IMG/VR virus record: IMGVR_UViG_3300010297_000097
Coordinates: 1 to 22,489 of that record
Length of the DNA stretch: 22,489 nt
Direction: 5' to 3' (one strand)
Source of the DNA: a virus
Shown here: one piece after another, positions 1 to 8,000 of the stretch
Numbering within the stretch: position 1 is the first letter of the stretch
Layout: every line of letters begins with the position of its first letter
Program-made: the position numbers and the translations under genes
The notes under the pieces: model-generated
The model's database searches: none
Told to the model about the DNA's origin: nothing
What the model saw: only the letters and a program-made list of their open reading frames with translations

Positions 1-1
1 T

Positions 2-1057
2 AATAACGCATTTTTACAAACTGCATTTTCAAACTTTGGACAAAACACTGGCGGAACTCAAGTTGCCCCAAGTGCTGACAAAACAGTAAATGATACTGAT
101 ATGAACACTAGTTCTTCTATGAATCAGCAGGCAGGTACTAATGAAAGAAAGTCTGTTACAGGTAGTGTCCAAGAACAAACTAGAACTAGTTCTACTAGCG
201 GCAATGCTACACGGTCTGGAGACATTAGACGAAGAATTGCAGAAATGTTTCATGACAGAATTACTAACCAAGTTACAGATATGGTTACAGCAGAAATGCA
301 AATTCTAGGAGATCCGTTTTTTATTCCACAAGAAATGGGCAATTTTGTTCCAACAAGATCTGGATCATCACCAAATGCAACAGAAGAAGGAACAATGACA
401 TACCAAAATTCGGAAGTATTTTGTGTAGTAAACTTTAAAACACCTTTTGATTATCAAATTGACGGAGCAAGTATGGAATTTCCTAAAACTGTTCCACAAT
501 TTAGCGGATTGTTTAGTGTATGGGCAGTAACAAATAATTTTAGTAGAGGAAAGTTTACGCAGACCCTTAAAATGATAAGACGTAGAGGACAAGACGATCC
601 AGGAACAACTAATAATACTGGTCCTATACAAGAAAATAGTGAAACTTCGTTAGGAGATAATGCCGCAGAAAAAGCACCTGTTACAGGAAACCAAGAAGGG
701 CCACCAGTTGCATCAAATCCGGGTATTGCTGGCGTAGCGACTACACCAAATGCAGGTTACGGAATTGTAGAAGTTCCAGCAGCAGTAGTTGTTCCGAATC
801 CAACTGGAAGAAGATTTGGGTCAATTGATCAAGCAGTTTCAGCAGCAAGAGCTTATCAACAAGCAAACCCAGGATTTACATATGCAGTAGCACAAGGAAC
901 CAGCGGCGGGTTTACCATAAACACTAGATCAGAATCACTTGATGCATTTGGCGGCTCTGGAGCACCTCCTGCACCAGTTGCCGGTGACACAACAAACCAA
1001 TATCAGGCTAGTTCAGTAGCAGCAAGAGCTGCTGCACCGAGAACGCCAGCGTGTTAA
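2..1057 (+). CDS. tail/baseplate hub-like structural protein, C-terminal part (5' end outside window)
   Basis: The frame is open from base 2, so 351 residues are visible and the true start lies to the left. The Met codon at 101 is in frame but has no ribosome binding site, and the reading before it looks like the same low-complexity Ser/Thr/Asn/Gln linker, so I do not take it as the start. Visible residues about 75-195 carry the recognisable part: an ILGDPFFIP segment (about 101) and, near its end, FSRGKFTQTL (180-189). This pairing of a 'GDPFxIP' strand with a closing 'FSxGxFTQTL' strand is what I associate with hub-type tail proteins of marine T4-like phages. That is family memory, not a search result. 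The rest is a Gly/Ala/Pro-rich C-terminal tail with a short structured stretch (about residues 275-320). Its place directly ahead of the spike genes supports a hub or tail-tip role. It could instead be another tail structural protein. Confidence 0.6.
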   Translation, partial: NNAFLQTAFSNFGQNTGGTQVAPSADKTVNDTDMNTSSSMNQQAGTNERKSVTGSVQEQTRTSSTSGNATRSGDIRRRIAEMFHDRITNQVTDMVTAEMQILGDPFFIPQEMGNFVPTRSGSSPNATEEGTMTYQNSEVFCVVNFKTPFDYQIDGASMEFPKTVPQFSGLFSVWAVTNNFSRGKFTQTLKMIRRRGQDDPGTTNNTGPIQENSETSLGDNAAEKAPVTGNQEGPPVASNPGIAGVATTPNAGYGIVEVPAAVVVPNPTGRRFGSIDQAVSAARAYQQANPGFTYAVAQGTSGGFTINTRSESLDAFGGSGAPPAPVAGDTTNQYQASSVAARAAAPRTPAC

Positions 1058-1064
1058 TAAGGAG
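1058..1064 (+). promoter_or_regulatory. ribosome binding site for the 332-aa unknown protein
   Basis: TAAGGAG lies six bases before the ATG at 1071, directly after the stop codon of the preceding gene. It is a near-perfect Shine-Dalgarno and fixes the start of the next gene. Confidence 0.75.
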
Positions 1065-1070
1065 TTATGA

Positions 1071-2069
1071 ATGGCTAATCAACCTTTAGATGCAGGACCT
1101 GAAGATGATGTTAGAAGAGGGTTTAGAAGACCTAGTATAAATTTTGATCCTTTAGCAAAAGTTAGCGAAACACTAAGGGCAATTCCTAGGTATGATAATT
1201 CTAGAGAAGGATTTATTGGCAAAGATAATATATGGCCACAATTAACAGAGGAAGAAATTCAACAAATTCCAGAAGCAGCTCGCAGAGCATTTCTTGAAGC
1301 CAGAAATTTAATACCTCCTGCGGCAGCAATACCTACCGATGTTCCGTTGCCTGAAACAATGCAAGCAGTTGAAGATGCGATTAGCGGAACCGCAGATAGT
1401 ATTAATAGCGTACAAGAAAGTGTTAATGCAGCACTTGCAGCAGCAGGCGGCCAACCAAGAGATAGTTACGGACAAACATTAAACGGCCAAAGAGCTTATC
1501 CTAGCTCAATAACAACTGGTTATAGTGGTCCTATTTCTCCACCTGAATCATTAAACAGAGAAACATTTGGAGGGAGCAGTTCTGTTTATGCATACACACC
1601 TATCGACTTATACGATGATCGTTACGACTGGAACACAGGAATTATTGTTAGAGACGGTATTGCTTCGGGCACGGGAGGAACTATAGGCGGACCTCCAGGC
1701 AGTACAGTCGGATCACCTGGGTTTTCTCCTAATCAATCAGAAGCAAGACCTGCACCTCCTAATGTTACTCCTAATGATACAAGCCAAGGTACATATGATG
1801 ATGCTATTTTAAGACAAGCAAGAGCAGGCGCAGCCGATGGAACAGCATGGACACAACAAGATGCAGAAAATGTTGAAAGATTAAGATCATTTAACGACGA
1901 TCTCGGCGGTGGCAGAGCAAACGCATCACTAACGCCGGCTGAACGTGCATATGCTGTTCATAGGGGTTATATACAACGAACAGTTGATCGAACCGATGAT
2001 GCACGAGCATCTAGAACAACTCCACCAGGTTCAAACAGACAAATACCGCAAAGAGGAAGGGAATTTTAG
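1071..2069 (+). CDS. hypothetical baseplate-cluster protein, probably largely disordered
   Basis: I do not recognise this 332-residue protein. It starts at ATG 1071 behind a strong ribosome binding site and ends with TAG. Residues 1-90 hold a conserved-looking stretch (RRPSINFDPLAK, then an acidic helix around TEEEIQQIPEAARRAFLEA). Residues about 95-125 look helical and Ala/Ser-rich. A YDDRYDWN patch follows near 180, then a Gly/Pro/Ser-rich low-complexity linker. The last 100 residues contain a likely helix (TPAERAYAVHRGYIQR) and a basic, polar tail ending in REF. There is no signal peptide, membrane segment or cysteine cluster. It sits between the hub-like gene and the gp5-like gene with short gaps (13 and 33 bases), so it is probably co-transcribed with them. 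It may be a small hub or spike accessory protein; this is inferred from position only. Confidence 0.7.
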   Translation: MANQPLDAGPEDDVRRGFRRPSINFDPLAKVSETLRAIPRYDNSREGFIGKDNIWPQLTEEEIQQIPEAARRAFLEARNLIPPAAAIPTDVPLPETMQAVEDAISGTADSINSVQESVNAALAAAGGQPRDSYGQTLNGQRAYPSSITTGYSGPISPPESLNRETFGGSSSVYAYTPIDLYDDRYDWNTGIIVRDGIASGTGGTIGGPPGSTVGSPGFSPNQSEARPAPPNVTPNDTSQGTYDDAILRQARAGAADGTAWTQQDAENVERLRSFNDDLGGGRANASLTPAERAYAVHRGYIQRTVDRTDDARASRTTPPGSNRQIPQRGREF

Positions 2070-2092
2070 TTAATCTATAACTATTAATATAT

Positions 2093-2096
2093 AGGA
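2093..2096 (+). promoter_or_regulatory. ribosome binding site for the gp5-like spike gene
   Basis: AGGA lies six bases before the ATG at 2103, in an AT-rich 33-base gap. The gap contains TATTAATATATA just upstream, but this does not match the NATAAATA late box well enough for me to call a promoter. Confidence 0.6.
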
Positions 2097-2102
2097 AAAA
2101 TA

Positions 2103-4586
2103 ATGGCATCGACAACAGGAAATTATACTAGAACTCCTTCAAGGACTACACAATTAAAAGACTCTGGCCCGTATGAAGCCATTGTAATTAACCACCTTGA
2201 CAGAAAATTCATGGGTGGCTTAGAAGTTGAAATTTTAAAATATACTGGTTCTGGTTCTACACCTGAAAGAACAGGTCAGTTAGCAAACGTTCGTTATTTG
2301 ATGCCATTTTATGGTGTTACTCCTAACAAAGGTTTAACAGAAAATGAAGGATTTCAGTATACACAAAAAAGTTACGGAATGTGGATGGTACCACCAGATA
2401 TTGGTACAAGAGTTCTTGTAATATTTGCTGAAGGCGATTTAAACATGGGATATTGGATTGGATGTATCCCAGAAGATTACATGAATTTTATGGTTCCAGG
2501 AGCTGGACAAGCATCAACAGAACGTGTAACAAATCCACCTGTTCCTGGAAAACTTCCAGTTGGCGAATACAATAAAAAAATTGAAACAGGACAGACTGTT
2601 GACCCAACATTATTTAATAAACCTTATAACAAAGATTTTACAAACGTTTTAGAAAACCAAGGGTTATTACAAGATGAAGTAAGAGGAACTACAACATCAA
2701 GTGCTAGACGAGAAGTACCAAGTGCTGTTTTTGGCATTAGTACTCCGGGTTCAAGAGATAGACGTGCAAATGCCCCTAGATATGAAATTGGTGCAAACCC
2801 AGAAAAAATAGATGTACCTTATAACAGACTAGGCGGACATAGTTTTGTTATGGATGACGGTGATTCCAACTTTATAAGAAAAGAACAAGCAGAAAATGGT
2901 CCACCAATTTATGTTAACAAAGAAGCCGGAGAAGCAGGTGGCGACGAAACAATTCCTCAAAATGAATTGCTACGCCTTAGAACTAGAACCGGACATCAAA
3001 TATTACTACATAATTCGGAAGATTTAATCTATATCGGAAATGCTAGAGGAACAGCATGGGTTGAATTAACAAGTGATGGAAAAATTGATATACATGCTCA
3101 AGACAGTATTAGCATAATGACTGAAAATGATTTAAACATTACAGCAGAACGTGATGTTAACATTGAAGCAGGACGTAATATTAATATGAAAGCAACTGCA
3201 CGTTATAGCAAAGGTGCTAAATTTGATGCACGTGGTCTAGAAAGTGGCAGAATGCAATTTGAAACCCAATGGAACTATAATTTAAAAGTTTATGAAGAAG
3301 ATTATAAAATTTGGGTTAAAAGAGACAAGCATGAATATATTCTAAGAGATCATTATATTGATAATGATAGATTTTTCCATTTACAAAGTGGCGAAGATAA
3401 TAGGTTTACAACTGAAGGGTCTACTCATATTAAGAGTGCAAGAGAACACAGAGAAACTGCAACATTTATTCATATGAATGGCCCTGCCGCAGCACCAGCA
3501 GCACCTGCATTAGAAGTTATTCCGTTACCTACAGTAACATTGCCTTATGTTTTTCCAGGTAGCACAATTCCAGTTACATACGAAAGTATACTAACAAGAG
3601 CTCCGCAACACGAACCTTGGCCGCATCATGAAAACATGAATCCATTAGCATATAAAAAGCCTGAAACTGATAGAGAAGCCCCAGGAGGACTTCCTGCATC
3701 TGATATTATTATAACTCCAGATACATTTGCTAAAAACAAAGCATCTAGAGTTTGTAGCGTTTACGTTCAAGGCTCAGGAGGCGGCATAAATTCCGGAAAT
3801 GTTGATAGTCGTGCTGGAGGTTCTGGAACTGGTACAGGACAAGTACCTAGAAGAGACTATAATTCAAATGTACAAATTCCAGAAGATGGAAACTATCGTC
3901 TAGGAACATTGTCAGCAGCATACGAATCAGGAAGAGATGGCCCGCTTGCAATTGGTTGGGACAGCACAGGCGGCTGGAGTTACGGACAATACCAACTTGC
4001 TGCAAATACAGGTGCAATGGGAGAATATATTGGTTGGGCACAATCAAATGCTCCAGCAGTTTATGAAGCACTTACAAGAGCCGGCGGAGACTCTGCTGCA
4101 AGGAATGGCAGTGATACATTTAAGCAAACATGGCAAACTGTTATGACAGACGCTGGCGCTGCTGAATCTCAGCATGAATATATTGCAAGCAAGTATTATG
4201 GCGGCGGCGTAAGATCAATTAGAAATAGAACTGGTGTTGATCTAAGTACAAGATCGCCGATAGTAGGTGATGTTATTTGGAGTACAAGTGTTCAGCATGG
4301 GGCAGGCGGAGCAGCAAAAATATTTGAAAGAGCATTCCAAACACTTGGCACACAAAATCCTAGCGATGCTGCACTTATTGAAGCAGTGTATAATGAAAGA
4401 GGTAGAGATAATGGTAATGCATACTTTGGCAGAAGTACACCAAGTGTAAGAGCAAGCGTAGTTAACAGATTTAGAAATGAAAAAGCAGACGCACTTCGCT
4501 ATCTTGCACAATACACTGAAGCACAGGACCGCCCAGTCCTCGCACAAGGACAAGTAGTGGATGACACCACTCCAACAGTAGGTTAA
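2103..4586 (+). CDS. 5: baseplate central spike gp5-like, with C-terminal lysozyme-like domain
   Basis: This is the cell-puncturing spike at the centre of the contractile-tail baseplate. Residues about 22-135 form the gp5/VgrG-type OB-fold, with the motif VPPDIGTRVLVIFAEGD at 96-112. Residues about 290-370 are a repetitive polar beta-helix (LNITAERDVNIEAGRNINMK), the trimeric needle of this family. A Pro-rich linker with a His cluster (H503, H508, H509 in a HEPWPHHEN context) follows. Residues about 595-815 form a lysozyme-like domain with the YESG glutamate E608 and the SYGQYQL signature at 626-632, as I recall from VgrG-3-type muramidase domains. At 827 residues it is much longer than T4 gp5 (575). 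In T4 the lysozyme domain sits between the OB-fold and the helix; here it comes after the helix. The next gene, gp25, follows by seven bases. The gp5-type identity is firm; the hydrolase activity is inferred. Confidence 0.9.
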   Translation: MASTTGNYTRTPSRTTQLKDSGPYEAIVINHLDRKFMGGLEVEILKYTGSGSTPERTGQLANVRYLMPFYGVTPNKGLTENEGFQYTQKSYGMWMVPPDIGTRVLVIFAEGDLNMGYWIGCIPEDYMNFMVPGAGQASTERVTNPPVPGKLPVGEYNKKIETGQTVDPTLFNKPYNKDFTNVLENQGLLQDEVRGTTTSSARREVPSAVFGISTPGSRDRRANAPRYEIGANPEKIDVPYNRLGGHSFVMDDGDSNFIRKEQAENGPPIYVNKEAGEAGGDETIPQNELLRLRTRTGHQILLHNSEDLIYIGNARGTAWVELTSDGKIDIHAQDSISIMTENDLNITAERDVNIEAGRNINMKATARYSKGAKFDARGLESGRMQFETQWNYNLKVYEEDYKIWVKRDKHEYILRDHYIDNDRFFHLQSGEDNRFTTEGSTHIKSAREHRETATFIHMNGPAAAPAAPALEVIPLPTVTLPYVFPGSTIPVTYESILTRAPQHEPWPHHENMNPLAYKKPETDREAPGGLPASDIIITPDTFAKNKASRVCSVYVQGSGGGINSGNVDSRAGGSGTGTGQVPRRDYNSNVQIPEDGNYRLGTLSAAYESGRDGPLAIGWDSTGGWSYGQYQLAANTGAMGEYIGWAQSNAPAVYEALTRAGGDSAARNGSDTFKQTWQTVMTDAGAAESQHEYIASKYYGGGVRSIRNRTGVDLSTRSPIVGDVIWSTSVQHGAGGAAKIFERAFQTLGTQNPSDAALIEAVYNERGRDNGNAYFGRSTPSVRASVVNRFRNEKADALRYLAQYTEAQDRPVLAQGQVVDDTTPTVG
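3885..4547 (+). other. lysozyme-like (muramidase-type) domain at the C-terminus of gp5
   Basis: This covers residues about 595-815 of the spike protein. The glutamate in AAYESG (E608) is in the place of a catalytic Glu, and GGWSYGQYQL follows 14-24 residues later, a spacing seen in transglycosylase and lysozyme folds (E-S-G, then S-x-G-x-x-Q). A helical remainder with SxQHGAGGAAKIFERA and a YNERGRDNG segment completes it. The substrate would be host peptidoglycan, reached when the tail contracts. The assignment is by motif only. Confidence 0.65.
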
Positions 4587-4593
4587 ATACAGT

Positions 4594-5031
4594 ATGAGCG
4601 AATTAGAAAAACAGTTATATAAAAGGGTAAATGTTCCGGCAAAGCCTAAAACTGAAAGTACAGGCCGTGCTTACAGAGGCTTTTCTACGGTTGCCCAAGA
4701 AACTAACGATTGGTCTTTGTACGACTTTGAATTAGTTAAACAAGATCTTCTAAATCACTTCCATATACGTCAAGGGGAAAAATTAAGTGATCCAACATTT
4801 GGGTGCATTATATGGGATTTATTGTGGGAACCTTTTACAGACGACATACGAACTTCAATAATTAACAACGTAACTTCAATTGTTAATTACGATCCTAGAC
4901 TACAGGCTAGTGAAGTCATTGTAGATACTTTTGAACATGGTATACAAGTACAAGTAACCGTTACTTTTATAAATTACAATATTTCCGAAACACTAAAATT
5001 TAAGTTTGACCAAAATATTGGTTTAAATTAA
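4594..5031 (+). CDS. 25: baseplate wedge protein gp25
   Basis: This small wedge protein of the gp25/GPW family is found in contractile tails and type VI secretion baseplates, where it joins gp6 and gp53 in the wedge core and helps start sheath assembly. The 145 residues compare with 132 in T4. The family core is clear: LSDPTFGCIIWDLLWEPF at residues 64-81, then a helix and NYDPRL at 98-103, in the place of the family's conserved acidic-Pro-Arg motif. After this come the beta strands VIVDTFEHGIQVQVTVTF. An N-terminal extension of about 35 polar residues precedes the domain. The start at 4594 is seven bases after the gp5 stop. There is no strong ribosome binding site, only AGG 11 bases upstream, so translation is probably coupled to gp5. 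In T4, gene 25 lies in a different cluster, away from 5 and 6; here it lies between them. Confidence 0.93.
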   Translation: MSELEKQLYKRVNVPAKPKTESTGRAYRGFSTVAQETNDWSLYDFELVKQDLLNHFHIRQGEKLSDPTFGCIIWDLLWEPFTDDIRTSIINNVTSIVNYDPRLQASEVIVDTFEHGIQVQVTVTFINYNISETLKFKFDQNIGLN

Positions 5032-5050
5032 ATGCTAGGTTAATGCAGCA

Positions 5051-5058
5051 GATAAATA
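5051..5058 (+). promoter_or_regulatory. T4-like late promoter box (GATAAATA)
   Basis: GATAAATA lies in the only gap of note, 23 bases before the gp6 start. T4 late promoters use TATAAATA at -10, read by the gp55 sigma factor, and marine T4-like cyanophages are described as using NATAAATA; this box fits the latter exactly. Transcription would start near 5065 and give a leader of about 16 bases carrying the ribosome binding site. The box could also be chance in AT-rich DNA, but its position is right. Confidence 0.6.
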
Positions 5059-5068
5059 TCATAGTACA

Positions 5069-5075
5069 GAAGGAA
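5069..5075 (+). promoter_or_regulatory. ribosome binding site for gp6
   Basis: GAAGGAA, with core AAGGA at 5070-5074, is spaced six bases from the ATG at 5081. It sets that ATG as the start of gp6 rather than the out-of-frame ATG at 5076. Confidence 0.7.
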
Positions 5076-5080
5076 ATGCC

Positions 5081-8000
5081 ATGTCATCTACAGATAGACA
5101 GTCAAGATTATTAGTAGCAGAGGACTGGAAACGAATTTATCAGTCCTTTCGTAATGTAGATTTTGAAAGTTATGATTTCGACAATTTGCGTCGAACAATG
5201 ATCAACTATCTACGTCAAAATTATCCAGAAGATTTTAACGATTATATTGAATCAAGCGAATTCCTTGCGCTAATTGATATGATTGCCTTTTTAGGCCAAA
5301 ACCTTTCCTTCCGTATTGATCTTAATGCAAGAGAAAATTTCCTTGAAACAGCCGAGCGTAGAGAAAGCATTTTACGTTTGGCACGTATGCTTGCTTATAA
5401 CCCAAGACGTAATCAGTGTGCAAACGGCTTACTAAAAATTACAACAGTTAAATCTACAGAAAACATATACGATTCAAATGGTCTTAATCTAGCAACTACA
5501 ACAGTTAAATGGAATGACCAGACAAACAGTAACTATTTTGAACAATTTATCAAAATATTGAATTCAGCTCTACCTGTACAAAACACTATAGGTAATCCTT
5601 TAAAACAAGCAACTATAGCAGATGTTGTAACACAAAAGTATAGAATAAACGGAACTAATACAAAGCAAGCAATTTATCCTTTTACTAAACGTATCGAAGG
5701 AAAAAGCACACGTTTTGAAGTGGTAAGTGTAGACATACAAAATGATGCATTAGTTGAAGAAGCACCACTTCCAGGTATAAGTCCAGCATTTTTATTTAGA
5801 GATGATGGACAAGGTGCTGCAAGTGCAAATACAGGATTTTTTATGCACTTCCGTCAAGGTAAACTTGAAGAAGGAACCTTTTCAATTACAAATCCAACAC
5901 CCAATCAAGCAGTTACAATTGACTCTGAAAATATTAATGATACAGACGTTTGGTTATATAGTGTTGATAGTGTTGGAATTGAAACAATACCTTGGACAAA
6001 AATAGACAGCGTTGAAGGCAACAATATCATTTATAATAATCTTTTCCAAGGAATTACAAATGTATTTGCTGTTAATACTAGAATAGGAGACAGAATCGGT
6101 CTAGTGTTTAGCGACGGAGTATTTGGATCGTTACCAAGTGGGAATTTCAAAGTCTATTATAGAACTAGTGCTAATAGAGGAATGGTTATTTCACCAACCT
6201 CTATGCAAAGAATTAATATAGATGTTCCTTACCAATCAAGAAACGGAACACTAGAAACCCTTACAATAGGACTTGAATTAAGATACACAGTTGCTAATTC
6301 ATCTCCAAGTGAAACTAATGACGAAATTAAATCAAATGCACCTGCAACCTATTATACACAAAATAGACTTATAACTGGTGAGGACTATAACATAGGGCCA
6401 TTAGCAATAAGTCAAGATATTGTTAAAACAAAAAGTGTAAACAGAATTAGTTCAGGAATAAGTCGTTACTTTGATTTAAAAGATACAAGTGGAAAATATA
6501 GCAATACTGACTTGTTCTCTACAGACGGAGTCATTTACAAAGAAGAATTTGAAGAAAAAACTAAATTTAGTTTTAACACACAAAGTGACATTGAAGGGGT
6601 TATTAATAATACTGTAGAAAGCATTATAACAAGTGCTTACGTAAGAAACTTTTATCTTAATAATTTTCCTCGTACAATTATTAGTGATCTAAACGTTAAA
6701 TGGCAAGAGGCTACTAGCGCAAACAATTATTATACAGGTAATGTAAAAGATATTGATGACGTTTTAGTACAAGTTGGTTCATTTACAGGTAATAGTTTAA
6801 GATATATTGAAGAAGGTGCGCTAGTCAAATTCGTACCTCCTACAGGTTACTATTTTGATTCTAACAATGAATTACAGTTAGGCTCTGCAACTAAAAAAGG
6901 TACAAAGGAATATATTTGGTCTAAAATTGTAAGTGTACAAGATGATGGAACTAATATCGATGATGACGGTTTTGGAGCCATAATTATAACAGATTACATA
7001 CCAACAAATTCAATACTACAAGAAATAGTTCCAAAGTTTAATCGAACAATTAACAATGACTTAAAAGTACAAATTATTGACCAAACTTTTGAATATAATG
7101 ATTTTGCTTTAAGATATAACACCGGAGATAGAGAATGGAGTTTAATCTTAGCAGAAGACATTAATACAACAAATGACTTTGCTGTTGGTAAAACAGGTGA
7201 TACTAGCGGTCAAAATCTTGATGCTAGTTGGTTACTTAGATTTAAAACTGACGGCGATACTTACGAAATAACATATAGAAATTTAAGATTTGTTTTTGAA
7301 AGTGATACAGAAATTAAATTCTTCTTTGATAGTGCTGACAAAGTATATGACACTAAAACAGGAAAAACTTATAGAGATCAAATTAATGTATTGAGTATTA
7401 ATACTCAGCCTGGATTAACAAGTGCGTATAATCGAGATTTTAACTGGACTATCCAAGATGCTTATAGAGACGTAGAAGGCTATGTAGATACTAAAAAAAT
7501 TATTGTCAATTATCTCGACAGCGACGACGATGGTGTTGTTGACGATCCAGAACTTTTCGACAAAATTGTTGATTATGATAATACTTCAGTTGCAAATGAA
7601 GACAAGATTATTTTCCAAGAAAGATATTACACATCAGATAATGTAGAAAACTATAGATACTTTGCAAATGATAATAATACTATTCTTATTGTTAATAACG
7701 AAGCAGCAATTGGTCCTTACAGTTCACGGGAAGAAGGACAAATATTCTATCTTTTAGAAGAAAAAGTTTTTAAAAAATTAAACAAAGCATTGAATAACAC
7801 TTCTTTGGTAATTGATTACAAAGCATACGAAGGTAGATCTAATTTAAAATTCCACTATGCGCATGTTGCAGATAGTAACTATAGAATCGATCCTGCTGTA
7901 AGTAATATTATTGATACTTTTGTTTTAACTAAAAGTTATGATACAAGCCTTAGAAGATGGTTAAAAGCCGACTCAGGACTAAAACCATTGCCGCCAAGCA

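Noticed and set aside
101-103. ATG as the start of a complete 318-aa protein
   Set aside because: The frame is open upstream to the left edge and there is no ribosome binding site, so the gene is more likely truncated by the window.
29-301. Minus-strand open frame of 90 codons
   Set aside because: It lies antisense to the hub-like gene, has a Cys/Ser-rich reading typical of the reverse of Asn/Thr-rich coding DNA, and no ribosome binding site was seen.
2076-2094. AT-rich TATTAATATATA stretch as a possible promoter before gp5
   Set aside because: It does not match NATAAATA, and an intergenic AT tract is expected at this base composition.
3847-4553. Minus- and plus-strand short frames inside the lysozyme-like end of gp5
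   Set aside because: They overlap a well-supported gene and their readings are low in charged residues and unlike any protein I know; they are shadows.
5802-6005. Plus-strand frame of 67 codons inside gp6
   Set aside because: It is fully contained in gp6 in another frame and reads as a Leu/Gln-rich shadow without a domain.
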